Assembly (NCBI GenBank): GCA_002840095.1
Contig: PGZL01000002.1
Span: 93,872-157,871 of the forward strand
Length of the DNA: 64,000 nt
Origin: Gammaproteobacteria bacterium HGW-Gammaproteobacteria-1
Lineage (GTDB): Bacteria; Pseudomonadota; Gammaproteobacteria; Thiohalomonadales; Thiohalomonadaceae
Reading direction: 5' to 3'
In this document: positions 1 through 8,493 of the stretch, in pieces
Layout of the letters: each line of letters opens with the position of its first letter
How positions within the stretch are numbered: position 1 is the first letter of the stretch
Made by a program: the position numbers and the translations under genes
Notes under the pieces: model-generated
Seen by the model: the letters and a program-made list of their open reading frames with translations, nothing else
The model's database searches: none
Told to the model about the DNA's origin: nothing

Positions 1-2096
1 GGTACCGTCTGCGGCTCGGCATATTCCGTGACCGCAAGCAGGCGACGGCGGCGCTCGCGCAACTGCGCGCCGCCTATCCCTCGGCGTGGATCGAGTCTGT
101 CTCTGCCGCCGACAGGGTGGCACCGGAAGAATCGGCCCCGTCGCCGATCCAACTGGCCTCCAGCAGCCAGATCGCCCGCGACGCCATCGAAGCCGACAAG
201 CGTTACGTCATCAATCTGGCGGCGAGTACCAAGCCGCTGCCTACCACCACCGTGCCCGAACTGGTATCCGTCCGCAGTGTGCACACCTATGCCACGGAGA
301 CCGAGCGGAGAGGTGATCGCTGGTATTTCCTGCGCGCCGGCTTCTTTGCCACCCGCGCCGAGGCCGAGGCCCTGCTGCCCAAGGTGCTGCAAAACTATCC
401 CGATGCCCGCGTCATGAAGATCACCCGCTACGAACTGGCCCAGGCCACGGGCGTCGAGCAGGCGCCCGCGAAGACCACCGCATCGCCCGCGACCAAGAAC
501 GGCAACCGCTCCGCCCTGCTGGAGGTCGCCCGCCTCGCCATGGTCGAGGGCAATTACGATCAGGCCGTGCTGCTCTATCAAAAGGCCATCGACGAAGACG
601 ATGCCGCCACGGCGCGCGAGGCGCAGGAGTTGCTGGGCCTGGCCCACGAACGGCGCGGCGACATGGTCACCGCCCGCAAGGAATACCAACGTTTCCTCGA
701 ACTCTATCCGGAAGGGGAGGATGCCGAGCGGGTGCGCCAGCGCCTCATCGCCATCGACACCTCCCGCGCCGACCTCAAGGCCAGCCTGCGCGAGGCAAAG
801 AAGCGGGAGGCGCCGGCCCAATACCTGCTCTACGGCAGCTTCTCGGCCATCTATCGCCGCGACGCGGACATTAGCGACGAAAACGGTGACGTGGTGTCCC
901 AGTCGGCGCTGACCACCTATTTCGACGCCACCGGGCGGGTCCGCAGCGGCGCTTACGACAGCCGGCTGCGCGTCACCGGCAGCCACCGCAGCGACTTCCT
1001 GGACAATGGGCCGGGCGACGACAACCGCCTGAGCACCTTCTATCTCGACGTGCTCAACAAGGAAAAGGACTGGTCGCTGCGCCTGGGGCGCCAGAGCAGC
1101 AGCAGCGGCGGCGTACTGGGCCGGTTCGACGGCATCTACGGCGGCATGCGTCTCACGCCCCAGCTGCGCCTCAACGCCGTGGCCGGCTATCCCGTGGCGA
1201 CCAGCGCCGACACCAGCGTCAACGACAAGGCCAATTTCGTCGGCGTCAGCGCCGACCTGAGCGGCCTGGTGGAAAACTGGGAGTTCCAGCTGTACGGCAT
1301 CCAGCAGCGCGCCGAAGGCTATATCGACCGTACCGCCGTCGGCGGTGAGGCGCGCTACTTCCAGCCGGGCCGCACCTTTTTCGGCCTGCTCGATTACGAC
1401 ACCCATTACCAGCAGCTCAATACCGCGATGATGCTGGGCACCTGGTCGATGAACGACGCCACCAGCTTCAACCTGCTGTACGACCGCCGCATGAGTCCGA
1501 CCCTGAGCACCAGCAACGCGCTGCAGGGTCAGACGGTCACCACGCTGGATGCGCTGGCACAGACCTATACCACCGAGCAAATCGAGCAGCTGGCCCTGGA
1601 TCGCACCGCCGAGAGCCAGACGGTGATGGCAGGCGTGGCCCACACGTTGAACGAGCGTTACCAGGTGACCGCGGATCTCACCGCCACCGAGGTCGGCGAT
1701 ACCCCCGCCTCGGGCAACGTGCTGGCCACGCCGTCCAGCGGCACCGAGTACTACCTGTCGACCCAGTTGATCGGCCGCAACCTGTTCTGGCCGGACGACA
1801 TCTCCATCCTCGGCCTGCGCCTGGGCAACAGCCGGACCATCGACAGCGCCGCGGTGTTCATCAACAGTCGCCTGAACAATGGTCCCTGGCAGCTGAATCC
1901 GCGCATCCAGGTGGAATACCGTGACGACAAATCCAATGATTTCAGTTACTGGACGCTCAAGCCGTCGTTGCTGGCCAGCTACCGTCGCTGGAAAGATCAC
2001 ACCCTCGAAGGCGAGGTGGGCAGCTCCCTGACGACGCGCAGCGAAGTGCCGCAAAGCTATTACTTCAGCCTGAGTTATCGCTGGGACTTCAACTGA
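1..2096 (+). CDS. SPOR/TPR outer-membrane protein, 5' end outside window
   Basis: The reading frame is open from base 3, so the start lies upstream; an internal GTG at 117 is not needed. The first ~110 codons resemble SPOR-type repeats (a [14 protein letters not shown] stretch, and later [19 protein letters not shown]). One or two TPR-like helical repeats follow (around [18 protein letters not shown]). The rest, from about base 820, is rich in alternating polar and aromatic strands and ends in SLSYRWDFN, as in an outer-membrane beta-barrel. This layout resembles scaffold or exopolysaccharide-export proteins that pair periplasmic repeats with a barrel, but the exact family is not recognised. 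The substrate is unknown. Domain layout is seen; outer-membrane location is inferred. Confidence 0.75.
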   Translation, partial: YRLRLGIFRDRKQATAALAQLRAAYPSAWIESVSAADRVAPEESAPSPIQLASSSQIARDAIEADKRYVINLAASTKPLPTTTVPELVSVRSVHTYATETERRGDRWYFLRAGFFATRAEAEALLPKVLQNYPDARVMKITRYELAQATGVEQAPAKTTASPATKNGNRSALLEVARLAMVEGNYDQAVLLYQKAIDEDDAATAREAQELLGLAHERRGDMVTARKEYQRFLELYPEGEDAERVRQRLIAIDTSRADLKASLREAKKREAPAQYLLYGSFSAIYRRDADISDENGDVVSQSALTTYFDATGRVRSGAYDSRLRVTGSHRSDFLDNGPGDDNRLSTFYLDVLNKEKDWSLRLGRQSSSSGGVLGRFDGIYGGMRLTPQLRLNAVAGYPVATSADTSVNDKANFVGVSADLSGLVENWEFQLYGIQQRAEGYIDRTAVGGEARYFQPGRTFFGLLDYDTHYQQLNTAMMLGTWSMNDATSFNLLYDRRMSPTLSTSNALQGQTVTTLDALAQTYTTEQIEQLALDRTAESQTVMAGVAHTLNERYQVTADLTATEVGDTPASGNVLATPSSGTEYYLSTQLIGRNLFWPDDISILGLRLGNSRTIDSAAVFINSRLNNGPWQLNPRIQVEYRDDKSNDFSYWTLKPSLLASYRRWKDHTLEGEVGSSLTTRSEVPQSYYFSLSYRWDFN

Positions 2097-2197
2097 CAGC
2101 GGTTGTCCCCGCGGCGGAATCTGGGATAATGCACCGTTTCGACCAGTCGTCAGGCCGGTCGGAGGCTACCTATACCTGGCCTGCGGAGGTGCATGAA

Positions 2198-3016
2198 TTG
2201 CCTGACTCTCTCGGAACCAAGCTCAAGCTGCACGGTTTCAACAACCTGACCAAGACGCTGAGCTTCAATATCTACGATATCTGCTACACGCAGACCGACG
2301 CCCAGCAGCGCGAGTACATCGAGTACATCGACGAGGAATACAACGCCGAACGGCTGACCAACATCCTCACCGATGTGGCGGACATCATCGGCGCCAATAT
2401 CCTCAACATCGCCCACCAGGACTACGATCCGCAGGGCGCCAGCGTCACCATGCTGATCTCCGAGGAGCCGGTGCTGTCGCAGGACCTGTCCAACACCGAG
2501 TCGCCCGGCCCGCTGCCGGACGCGGTGGTGGCCCACCTGGACAAGAGCCACATCACCGTGCACACCTATCCGGAAAGCCATCCGGACAACGGCATCAGCA
2601 CCTTCCGTGCCGATATCGACGTGTCCACCTGCGGCCGCATCTCGCCGCTCAAGGCCCTGAACTACCTGATCCACAGTTTCGAATCCGACATCGTCACCAT
2701 GGATTACCGCGTGCGCGGCTTCACCCGCGACGTGAAGGGACGGAAGTACTTCATCGACCACAAGATCAACTCGATCCAGAACTACATCGCGCGCGATTCC
2801 CTCGACCGCTACCAGATGATCGACGTCAACGTCTATCAGGAGAACATCTTCCACACCAAGATGATGCTCAAGGAGTTTGACCTGGATAATTACCTGTTCG
2901 GCGTCATGGCGCGCGACCTGGATCCGGCGGACTCACGTACCATCCGTCGGCGGCTGCAAAGGGAGATGCTGGAGATTTTCTACGGCCAGAATCTGACGAA
3001 GATTCCTAAAAAATAG
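2198..3016 (+). CDS. speD: S-adenosylmethionine decarboxylase proenzyme (E. coli type)
   Basis: Decarboxylates S-adenosylmethionine to supply aminopropyl groups for spermidine. Collinear with E. coli SpeD from [12 protein letters not shown] to the C-terminal EMLEIFYG stretch. The self-cleavage site is the Lys-Ser of [13 protein letters not shown] (about residues 116-117), where the Ser becomes the pyruvoyl group; the STCG cysteine (about 145) is present. An in-frame ATG at 2129 would add 23 residues without family similarity. I chose TTG at 2198 because GGAGGT at 2185-2190 lies 7 bases before it and the product (272 residues) matches the family length. The rare start codon is an inference. 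The stop is followed after 3 bases by a heptamer-repeat hairpin that fills the spacer to coq7. Confidence 0.93.
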   Translation: MPDSLGTKLKLHGFNNLTKTLSFNIYDICYTQTDAQQREYIEYIDEEYNAERLTNILTDVADIIGANILNIAHQDYDPQGASVTMLISEEPVLSQDLSNTESPGPLPDAVVAHLDKSHITVHTYPESHPDNGISTFRADIDVSTCGRISPLKALNYLIHSFESDIVTMDYRVRGFTRDVKGRKYFIDHKINSIQNYIARDSLDRYQMIDVNVYQENIFHTKMMLKEFDLDNYLFGVMARDLDPADSRTIRRRLQREMLEIFYGQNLTKIPKK

Positions 3017-3019
3017 TTT

Positions 3020-3098
3020 CAAGTTACAAGTTGCAAGTGACAAGAAAAGGCAAACAAATCCTGCTTGTCACTTGTCACTTGTCACTTGTCACTTGTTT
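3020..3098. repeat. Inverted period-7 repeat array between speD and coq7
   Basis: Left arm: four heptamers starting CAAG (3020-3047). Right arm: five heptamers starting CTTG, mostly CTTGTCA (3064-3098). The arms are inverted, with CAAGTGACAAG facing CTTGTCACTTG around a loop containing AAGGCAAACAAATCCTG. The array fills the spacer between the two convergent genes and could act as a bidirectional terminator-like hairpin. Confidence 0.85.
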
Positions 3099-3736
3099 TA
3101 GATCCAATACGCCGTCCGCGTCATCACCTTCGACACCAGCCCCATCAGCTTCTTGACCGGCCCCGGCAGCGGCGCGCCGCCGGCATGGAGGGCGAGAGTG
3201 GCATGGTGCGCCTCGTCCTCCTTCATCTGCTCCAGGATGACGCGGCTGCGCAGGTCGTGGGCGGGCAGCTGGGCCAGGTGCTCGTCCAGGTGCCTGACCA
3301 CCTGGTGCTCGGTTTCCACCACAAAGCCCAGGCTCCACTTGTCGCCCGCCGCGCCGGCGAGGGCGCCGATGGCCAGGGAACCGGCGTACCATAGGGGATT
3401 GAGGTAGCTGACGTGGGTGCCCAGTTCCCGGGCGCGTCCTTCGCACCAGTCCAGATGATCATTTTCCTCCAGGGCGGCGCGTTCCATCTTGCCGCGCACC
3501 TCGGGCAGCCTCGCCGTCAATGCCTGCCCCTGATACAGCCCCTGGGCCGACACCTCGCCGGCATGGTTGATGCGCATCAGCCGTCCGGCCAGCACGCGTT
3601 CCGCCTCGTTCAAATCGGTTTCGGGCAGGTGGCCCGCCGGATTGGGGCGTTCGGTCAGCACCGGCTGGCCGAATACGGTACGCAGGCCGGTGTCGAGATT
3701 GAGGAGCAGCCTGTCGATGGGGGAGTAGTTGCGCAT
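3098..3736 (-). CDS. coq7: Coq7-type demethoxyubiquinone hydroxylase
   Basis: Hydroxylates the benzoquinol ring in ubiquinone synthesis, as a membrane-associated diiron enzyme. The 212-residue protein has the four-helix diiron ligand set: Glu61 ([12 protein letters not shown]), Glu91 with His94 (EENDH), Glu143 (ETEH) and Glu175 with His178 (EDEAHH). A hydrophobic hairpin around residues 115-130 fits membrane association. The ATG at 3736 gives the usual family N-terminus. It converges on speD; the stop codon abuts the repeat array at 3020-3098. A second array separates it from the GlcF-like gene, also minus strand, so co-transcription of the two is possible. Confidence 0.92.
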   Translation of the reverse strand: MRNYSPIDRLLLNLDTGLRTVFGQPVLTERPNPAGHLPETDLNEAERVLAGRLMRINHAGEVSAQGLYQGQALTARLPEVRGKMERAALEENDHLDWCEGRARELGTHVSYLNPLWYAGSLAIGALAGAAGDKWSLGFVVETEHQVVRHLDEHLAQLPAHDLRSRVILEQMKEDEAHHATLALHAGGAPLPGPVKKLMGLVSKVMTRTAYWI

Positions 3737-3741
3737 GAGGC

Positions 3742-3816
3742 TAAGTTACAAGTTCCAAGTGACAAGTTGCAAGATAAAGGCAATCTTGCTTGTCACTTGT
3801 CACTTGTCACTTGTCT
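3742..3816. repeat. Inverted period-7 repeat array overlapping the 3' end of the GlcF-like gene
   Basis: Left arm at 3742-3776 has five heptamers (TAAGTTA, then CAAG words). Right arm at 3789-3816 has four (three CTTGTCA, then CTTGTCT). The loop holds AAGGCAATCTTG, sharing AAGGCAA with the copy at 3020-3098. The right arm runs into the coding strand of the neighbouring gene and supplies its last residues and stop codon. Confidence 0.85.
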
Positions 3817-5055
3817 GGCCAGCAAGGTCACCGGATGCACCACGTCCACCGCCAGGCCCGCCTCCCGCAGGCCCGCCGCCAGGTGCATGGCGCAGCCGAT
3901 GTTGGCGCTGGCCAGCAGCTGCGGCTGCAATTCCGCCACGGCCGCAATCTTGTCCGCGCGCAGGGCGTCGGCGTCCTCGGGCTGTTCGATGAGATAGCTG
4001 CCGGCGGCGCCGCAGCAGCGCTCGTTGTGCGGCAATTCGACCACCTCCAGCTGCGGGATGCGACGCAGCAGGGTGTAAAGCGCCTTCTGCGCGTGCAGCA
4101 CGTTGCGCAGGGTGCAGGATTCGTGCACCGCCACCTTTTGCGCCAGTGGCCGCAATTCAAGCGTATCGGGCCATTCCGCCGCGGCCAGGAAGGCGTTGAT
4201 GTCGATCACCCTCCGGGCAAACCCGGCCGCCGCCTCATCCTCCAGCAGCTGATCGTATTCATGCAGCAGGGCGCCGCAGCCGCTGGCGACACTGATGATG
4301 GCCTCCGCCTCCAAGGGGAAGGCGGCGAGATTCTGCCGCGCCAGGCGTCGTGCGCTGTCGCCATCGCCCTGTTGCACATGCAGCGCGCCGCAACAGTCCT
4401 GGGTCGGCGGGATGTGCACCCTATAGCCCAGCGCGCTCAACAGCCGCCTTGCGTCGTGCAGCAGGGCGCGCTGCAGCAGGTCACCCGTGCAGCCGACAAA
4501 CAGTGCCACCTGCCCCCGTTCCGGCCCCTGCGCCGGGGTGAGGGCGGGCAGGGCCGGCGCCGCGCCCACTTCCGGCAGGCCCTGCACCAGGCGGCCGGCG
4601 GCGCCGCGGCCGAACAGATGCAGCTTCTGCGTGGCGCGTTGCAGGCCGCTGGCCTGGAACAGGCGCAGGGCGCCGCGCAGCAGGGTGCGCCGTGCCGGGG
4701 TGGCCAGGGTATCGGCGATGGGGGAGTGCTGCTGGCGGTACAGGTATTCGCGCGCGTTGCGCAGCAGCCGGCCGTAGGCGACCTTCGAGGGACACATCGC
4801 CTCGCAGGCGCGGCAGCCGAGACAGCGATCCAGGTGGCCGTGCAGGCCCGGCGTCGGCTCCAGCTGTCCCCGGGCCACCGCCAGCATCAGGGAAATGCGG
4901 CCGCGCGGCGACTCCGCCTCGTTCCGGGTCAGGCCGTAGGTGGGGCAATGGGGCAGGCACATGCCGCACAGTACGCAACGGTCGGCATCGGCCAGTATCT
5001 GGGGTATCAGGTTCAAGGCGGGTATATCGGTCGGACGGCAGGGCAACGGCGCCAT
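3793..5055 (-). CDS. glcF: GlcF-like (glycolate oxidase) iron-sulfur subunit
   Basis: Two [4Fe-4S] motifs near the N-terminus (CVLCGMCLPHCP, Cys27/30/33/37; CLGCRACEAMCP, Cys78/81/84/88) are followed by two CCG domains (DCCGALH and RCCGAAGS with their upstream cysteines). This is the GlcF/LutA-like architecture that passes electrons from a flavin dehydrogenase to the quinone pool. At 420 residues it matches GlcF length. GlcD and GlcE are not in the window, so the exact substrate is inferred. The final six or seven residues (around RQVTSDK) and the stop codon lie in heptamer-repeat DNA, so the native C-terminus has been overwritten. It starts 40 bases from the divergent ferredoxin gene. Confidence 0.82.
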   Translation of the reverse strand: MAPLPCRPTDIPALNLIPQILADADRCVLCGMCLPHCPTYGLTRNEAESPRGRISLMLAVARGQLEPTPGLHGHLDRCLGCRACEAMCPSKVAYGRLLRNAREYLYRQQHSPIADTLATPARRTLLRGALRLFQASGLQRATQKLHLFGRGAAGRLVQGLPEVGAAPALPALTPAQGPERGQVALFVGCTGDLLQRALLHDARRLLSALGYRVHIPPTQDCCGALHVQQGDGDSARRLARQNLAAFPLEAEAIISVASGCGALLHEYDQLLEDEAAAGFARRVIDINAFLAAAEWPDTLELRPLAQKVAVHESCTLRNVLHAQKALYTLLRRIPQLEVVELPHNERCCGAAGSYLIEQPEDADALRADKIAAVAELQPQLLASANIGCAMHLAAGLREAGLAVDVVHPVTLLARQVTSDK

Positions 5056-5095
5056 GTTAGACTACGGCCAGTCCCATTAACAGTGGCAGGCCGAC

Positions 5096-5401
5096 ATGTC
5101 CTACTACCGATACCACGTATTTTTTTGCACCAACAAGCGCGAGAGCAAGGCCTGCTGCCAGGATCACAACGCACAGGCCTTGCGTGATTACGCCAAGGAC
5201 AAGGTCAAGGCTCTGGGCCTGGCCGGCCCCGGCGGGGTGCGCATCAACAGCGCCGGCTGCCTCGACCGTTGCGGCGAGGGGCCGGTGATCGTCATCTACC
5301 CGCAGGAAACCTGGTACACCTACGTCGACCGCGAAGACATCGACGAAATCATCGAGCAACATCTGCAGCACGGCAACGTGGTCGAGCGCCTGAAGATCTA
5401 G
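5096..5401 (+). CDS. (2Fe-2S) ferredoxin, thioredoxin-like fold
   Basis: A small 101-residue protein of the thioredoxin-fold [2Fe-2S] ferredoxin family. Candidate cluster ligands are Cys11, Cys20 or Cys21, Cys55 and Cys59 (motifs FFCTNKRESKACC and NSAGCLDRCGEGP). The C-terminal YPQETWYTYVDREDIDEIIEQHL is typical of the family (given in part). The physiological partner is not known. It is divergent from the Fe-S subunit gene, with only 40 bases between the starts. Confidence is high for family, low for role. Confidence 0.88.
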   Translation: MSYYRYHVFFCTNKRESKACCQDHNAQALRDYAKDKVKALGLAGPGGVRINSAGCLDRCGEGPVIVIYPQETWYTYVDREDIDEIIEQHLQHGNVVERLKI

Positions 5402-5427
5402 CATTACCTCCCGGTGGGGCACGAACC

Positions 5428-5450
5428 GTAGGAGCGAATCGTATTCGCGA
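5428..5450. repeat. REP-like element of the GTAGGAGC family
   Basis: Begins GTAGGAGCG and contains the inverted GCGAAT/ATTCGC stem. Related words recur at 8098-8152, near 11627 and at 14176-14248. Extragenic palindromes of this kind are common in gammaproteobacteria. Confidence 0.6.
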
Positions 5451-5562
5451 TGGGGCGGACCGCGCCCTGGCGGTTGGTATTACACATAAAGCACATTAAA
5501 GAGGAAGGCACGAACCTTCCCTATATAAAGCGTGCGGCCCCGCCCGCACGCAGAGGGAGCAC

Positions 5563-6252
5563 ATGGCAGAAGATTTCAACTATGCGGAGCCGCACAACCG
5601 ACATTTATACGACGGATTAGAGGAAGACTACTGCACCGGCGAGGAACTGCTGATTCCCGGTCCCGCCGGCGACATCGAGGCGCTGACCTCCTGTCCCGAC
5701 TGCTACGCCGGGAACAGGCCCATGGCCATCGTCTGTCATCCCCATCCGCTCTATGGCGGCAGCATGAAGAACAAGGTGGTGCACATCCTGAGCCAGACCT
5801 TCAACGACATGGGTCTGCTCAGCGTCACCTTTAACTTCCGCGGCGTCGGTAAAAGTGCTGGCCAATTCGACCATGGGCGCGGCGAGCAGGCCGATCTGGC
5901 GGCGGTGGCGGCGTTCTTCCGCGCCCGCCATCCCCAGGCGCCCCTCTGGCTGGCCGGTTTCTCCTTCGGCGCCTATGTCGCGGCCCGCAGCCTGGCCGGG
6001 GTCGGCGCGGAGCGGCTGCTGCTGGTGGCGCCGCCCGTGACCATGTTCGATTTCAAGGAGGTGCCGCCGATCGAGGTGCCCTGGATGGTGGTGCAGGGCG
6101 GGCAGGACGAAATCATCGCCCCCCAGGCGGTTTCCGCCTGGGTCACCGCCCAGCCCCACCGCCCCGACTACCGCTGGATGGCCGACGCCGACCATTTTTT
6201 CCATGGTCGCCTGAACCGCCTGCGCGACGCGGTAATGGAGTCCTGGGGATAG
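5563..6252 (+). CDS. Alpha/beta hydrolase (serine hydrolase)
   Basis: A 229-residue cytoplasmic alpha/beta hydrolase. The nucleophile elbow is GFSFG (Ser134); the likely acid is Asp182 (GGQDEIIAP) and the likely base His211 (ADADHFFHG). The oxyanion-side motif is CHPHPLYGGSMKNK, and NFRGVGKSAG is typical of small dienelactone-hydrolase-like members. Substrate unknown. The ATG at 5563 follows AGAGGGAG at good spacing. It lies upstream of the rplM promoter in the same direction. Confidence 0.85.
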   Translation: MAEDFNYAEPHNRHLYDGLEEDYCTGEELLIPGPAGDIEALTSCPDCYAGNRPMAIVCHPHPLYGGSMKNKVVHILSQTFNDMGLLSVTFNFRGVGKSAGQFDHGRGEQADLAAVAAFFRARHPQAPLWLAGFSFGAYVAARSLAGVGAERLLLVAPPVTMFDFKEVPPIEVPWMVVQGGQDEIIAPQAVSAWVTAQPHRPDYRWMADADHFFHGRLNRLRDAVMESWG

Positions 6253-6307
6253 CGCCACCCCGGGGACTGCGCCACCGTCATGGTGGATTCCCGCGCATTT
6301 TCAGGTG

Positions 6308-6335
6308 TTGACGCGCCCGGAAATATGAGTATATT
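6308..6335 (+). promoter_or_regulatory. Strong sigma70-type promoter upstream of rplM
   Basis: TTGACG (6308-6313), 16 bases, TATATT (6330-6335). Predicted start near 6342. Two terminator-like hairpins lie about 50-100 bases downstream, well before rplM, so the promoter may make a short RNA or an attenuated leader. Confidence 0.7.
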
Positions 6336-6341
6336 AGGAAC

Positions 6342-6441
6342 CACTGATTTGCTGCTGCCCCCAATGCGCAGCAAGTCTGTGACTCCTCCACCCTCCTTTG
6401 GTGGTTTTTTTAGGCCCGGCACACCCTGCCGGGCCTTTTTT
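6342..6441 (+). ncRNA. Candidate small RNA or attenuated rplM leader
   Basis: Between the promoter and the terminators is a roughly 70-100 base segment with no good reading frame. It holds a 7-bp stem (TTGCTGC 6349-6355 with GCAGCAA 6368-6374) and then two terminator hairpins. This fits a stand-alone small RNA; the alternative is a 5' leader through which ribosomal proteins L13/S9 or transcription antitermination control rplM. No known RNA family is recognised. Confidence 0.45.
6388..6441 (+). terminator. Tandem Rho-independent terminators
   Basis: First hairpin: CCACC (6388-6392) with GGTGG (6400-6404), then seven T. Second hairpin: GGCCCGGC (6413-6420) with GCCGGGCC (6428-6435), then six T. 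Two strong terminators in tandem stand between a strong promoter and an essential ribosomal operon, which is the odd point. Confidence 0.8.
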
Positions 6442-6505
6442 ATTGCAAAATGCGGCCTTGGCGGCCGGATGCAGCAATTCACCCCGCCCAGTGGCCCCAT
6501 AACCA

Positions 6506-6533
6506 CTTGTAACTTGTATCTTGTCACTTGTAT
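6506..6533. repeat. Period-7 repeat, single arm (CTTG words)
   Basis: Four heptamers starting CTTG (CTTGTAA, CTTGTAT, CTTGTCA, CTTGTAT) upstream of rplM. No opposing CAAG arm was seen nearby, so this looks like half of the inverted arrays found elsewhere. Confidence 0.75.
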
Positions 6534-6621
6534 CTGCCTAGCGGGGGGTTGTATCCCGTCCGTGTTTTCTATAAGATTCCGCCTCTTTTCGCGACACCCG
6601 CTCTTTCTGGAGTGATTTGGG

Positions 6622-7059
6622 ATGATTGGTACAAAGACTTTTAGTGCGAAGCCCGCAGAAGTTAAGCGCGACTGGTACGTCGTTGACGCTGCCGGCAAGA
6701 CCCTCGGCCGTCTGGCCTCGGAAATTGCCTCCCGCCTGCGCGGCAAGCACAAGGCAGAATTCACGCCGCATGTGGACACCGGCGACTACATCATTGTGGT
6801 CAATGCCGAGAAGGTGCACGTCTCCGGCCGCAAGGCGACCGACAAGATGTACTACCACCACACCGGCTTCCCCGGCGGCATCAAGGGCATCAGCTTCGAC
6901 AAGCTGATCGACAAGGCCCCCGAGCGCGTGCTGGAAATCGCCGTCAAGGGCATGCTGCCGAAGAATTCCCTCGGCCGTGCCATGTTCAGCAAGCTGAAGG
7001 TGTACGCCGGTCCGGAGCACACCCACGCCGCACAGCAGCCGAAGCCGCTGGAAATCTGA
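6622..7059 (+). CDS. rplM: 50S ribosomal protein L13
   Basis: Large-subunit protein, 145 residues, matching L13 along its length ([18 protein letters not shown] at the start, [35 protein letters not shown]). The ATG at 6622 is preceded by CTGGAGTGATTTGGG, a usable ribosome-binding site. An in-frame ATT-GGT insertion makes the N-terminus slightly longer than in E. coli. First gene of the rplM-rpsI operon, 17 bases before rpsI. Confidence 0.98.
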   Translation: MIGTKTFSAKPAEVKRDWYVVDAAGKTLGRLASEIASRLRGKHKAEFTPHVDTGDYIIVVNAEKVHVSGRKATDKMYYHHTGFPGGIKGISFDKLIDKAPERVLEIAVKGMLPKNSLGRAMFSKLKVYAGPEHTHAAQQPKPLEI

Positions 7060-7076
7060 GTTTCAGGATACGCACC

Positions 7077-7472
7077 ATGGCACAGACCCAAGCTATCAAT
7101 ACCACCGGCCGCCGCAAGACCTCGTCCGCGCGCGCCTTCCTGGCTCCCGGCAAGGGCGCCATCACCGTCAACGGCCGTGACCTCGACGCCTACTTCGGCC
7201 GCGTGACCGCGCGCATGGTCGTGCGTCAGCCGCTGGAAGCCGTTGAGCTGGCCGACAAGTTCGACATCATGGTCACCGTCGTCGGCGGCGGCACCACCGG
7301 CCAGGCCGGCGCCATCCGTCACGCCATCGCCCGCGCCCTGGTCACCTACGACGAAGGCCTGCGTGGCGCCCTGCGCCGCGGCAGCTTCCTGACCCGCGAC
7401 GCCCGCGAAGTCGAGCGCAAGAAGGTCGGTCTGCACAAGGCGCGTAAGCGTCCGCAATACTCCAAGCGCTAA
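7077..7472 (+). CDS. rpsI: 30S ribosomal protein S9
   Basis: Small-subunit protein, 131 residues. It has the conserved [12 protein letters not shown] start, the [19 protein letters not shown] core and the tRNA-contacting basic tail RKRPQYSKR. Co-transcribed with rplM. A small stem (TTGCGC/GCGCAA) follows the stop without a T tract, so no clear terminator separates it from the element at 7497-7902. Confidence 0.98.
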   Translation: MAQTQAINTTGRRKTSSARAFLAPGKGAITVNGRDLDAYFGRVTARMVVRQPLEAVELADKFDIMVTVVGGGTTGQAGAIRHAIARALVTYDEGLRGALRRGSFLTRDAREVERKKVGLHKARKRPQYSKR

Positions 7473-7496
7473 TTGCGCTCTGCGCAATAGCGCAGA

Positions 7497-7902
7497 TACA
7501 AGAGGAAAGTACAAGATACAAGGAGAAGGCATGGACGCCTTCGAGCAGCTGGATGTATGGAAACGCAGTTCCCGGTTGTGTGTGGATGTCCACAAGGCCT
7601 GCCGGGGCTGTGGCGACGCAGGATTTCGCGATCAGATCACCCGTGCAGCCTTGTCTGTGCCGAGCAATATCGCGGAAGGTTACGAAAGAAACTCACGCAG
7701 CGCCTTTGTGCAGTTTCTGAAAATAGCCAAAGGCTCCTGCGGAGAACTTCGTACCCAACTGTATATCGGGATCGAGATAGGTCTGCTGGAGCGTTCGGTG
7801 GCAAAAGCCTGCATAGCAGAAGCCGCCGAAATCAGCAAAATGCTCCAGGGTCTGATCAACCGGTTGCCACCTAATTGAACACTTGTATCTTTACTCTTGT
7901 AT
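7497..7902. mobile_element. Candidate heptamer-bounded element carrying a four-helix-bundle gene
   Basis: CAAG words at 7499, 7512 and 7519 precede the gene. Inverted CTTG words at 7882 and 7896, 14 bases apart, follow it. This is the same arm orientation as the empty arrays at 3020-3098 and 3742-3816, but here a complete gene occupies the loop. The element sits between rpsI and tRNA-Gln. Mobility is an inference: no transposase is seen and target duplications are unclear. Confidence 0.4.
7531..7878 (+). CDS. Four-helix-bundle protein (23S rRNA IVS / S23 family)
   Basis: A 115-residue helical protein of the family found in 23S rRNA intervening sequences and related to the Avd accessory protein of diversity-generating retroelements. 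Family features are the N-terminal FEQLDVWKRSSRLCVDV, the central LSVPSNIAEGYERNS, and FLKIAKGSCGELRTQL. The start is supported by AAGGAGAAGGC just before the ATG. Family members form pentameric basic bundles that may bind nucleic acid, but the cellular role is unknown. Here the gene lies outside rRNA, enclosed by inverted heptamer words like those of gene-less arrays nearby. Confidence 0.9.
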   Translation: MDAFEQLDVWKRSSRLCVDVHKACRGCGDAGFRDQITRAALSVPSNIAEGYERNSRSAFVQFLKIAKGSCGELRTQLYIGIEIGLLERSVAKACIAEAAEISKMLQGLINRLPPN

Positions 7903-7917
7903 CGTTCATCTGATTCT

Positions 7918-7993
7918 TGGGGCGTAGCTCAACTGGCAGAGCGACGGACTCTGACTCCGTAGGTTCTAGGTTCGACCCCTAGCGCCCCAGCCA
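7918..7993 (+). tRNA. tRNA-Gln (anticodon CTG)
   Basis: A full cloverleaf can be drawn: acceptor TGGGGCG with CGCCCCA, D-stem GCTC/GAGC, anticodon stem ACGGA/TCCGT with loop CTCTGAC (anticodon CTG, reading CAG), T-stem CTAGG/CCTAG with TTCGACC, and an encoded CCA at 7991-7993. The UGGGG...CCCCAG ends match the E. coli glutamine tRNA identity pattern. Confidence 0.95.
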
Positions 7994-8001
7994 AAAACGA
8001 A

Positions 8002-8030
8002 AGGCCCGTCCTGCAAGGACGGGCCTTTTT
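8002..8030 (+). terminator. Rho-independent terminator after tRNA-Gln
   Basis: Perfect 11-bp stem AGGCCCGTCCT (8002-8012) with AGGACGGGCCT (8016-8026), a 3-base loop and a T tract to 8030. Confidence 0.93.
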
Positions 8031-8097
8031 GTTTCTGTGTCTTTAACATTGGGCCGCCTTAAGCCTAATGCCGATTAGCTGAGAGCCTTTCAGGCTT

Positions 8098-8152
8098 TGT
8101 AGGAGCCCAGTCCCCCTGGGCGAATATTCGCCGAGAGGACTCGGCTCCTACA
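8098..8152. repeat. REP-like inverted repeat (GTAGGAGCC family)
   Basis: TGTAGGAGCC (8098-8107) pairs with GGCTCCTACA (8143-8152), with further internal pairing (GGGCGAATATTCGCC). The same family occurs at 14176-14248. The rest of the 8031-8493 spacer holds no gene; its last part is the porin leader. Confidence 0.75.
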
Positions 8153-8419
8153 GATATTGCCGTACCTTTGTCTCGCCAGCACCGCTAATCTCCTCCCCCT
8201 GTCGTGGGGGAGGACAATAGCGGCTGTTGCCCCCACCCCACGCCCCGGCCCATTTGCCGCACTATTATCAGGGGCTTGTGTCATGTATCCTGCCCACACG
8301 CCGGCCTAAGTCCCTGATGCTTCAGTTTTGTTGCAAAAAGCCAACATAAAAACATTTTGTTGTTTTTCTGAAAATAGGTGTTGCATCCAGGGTCCGGAGT
8401 GTTTTAGAGTGACCCGCGT

Positions 8420-8441
8420 TTAAGATTGAGCTCAACCTTAA
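8420..8441. promoter_or_regulatory. Near-perfect 22-bp palindrome in porin leader
   Basis: Centred on GAGCTC: left half TTAAGATTGAG, right half CTCAACCTTAA, with one mismatched pair. It lies about 52 bases upstream of the porin start. It could be an operator or an mRNA stem; no known regulator site is recognised. Confidence 0.45.
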
Positions 8442-8493
8442 GCAAGACTTTCCACGGAACACATTTCGTTCAACCATCTAGGAGATGAACAAT

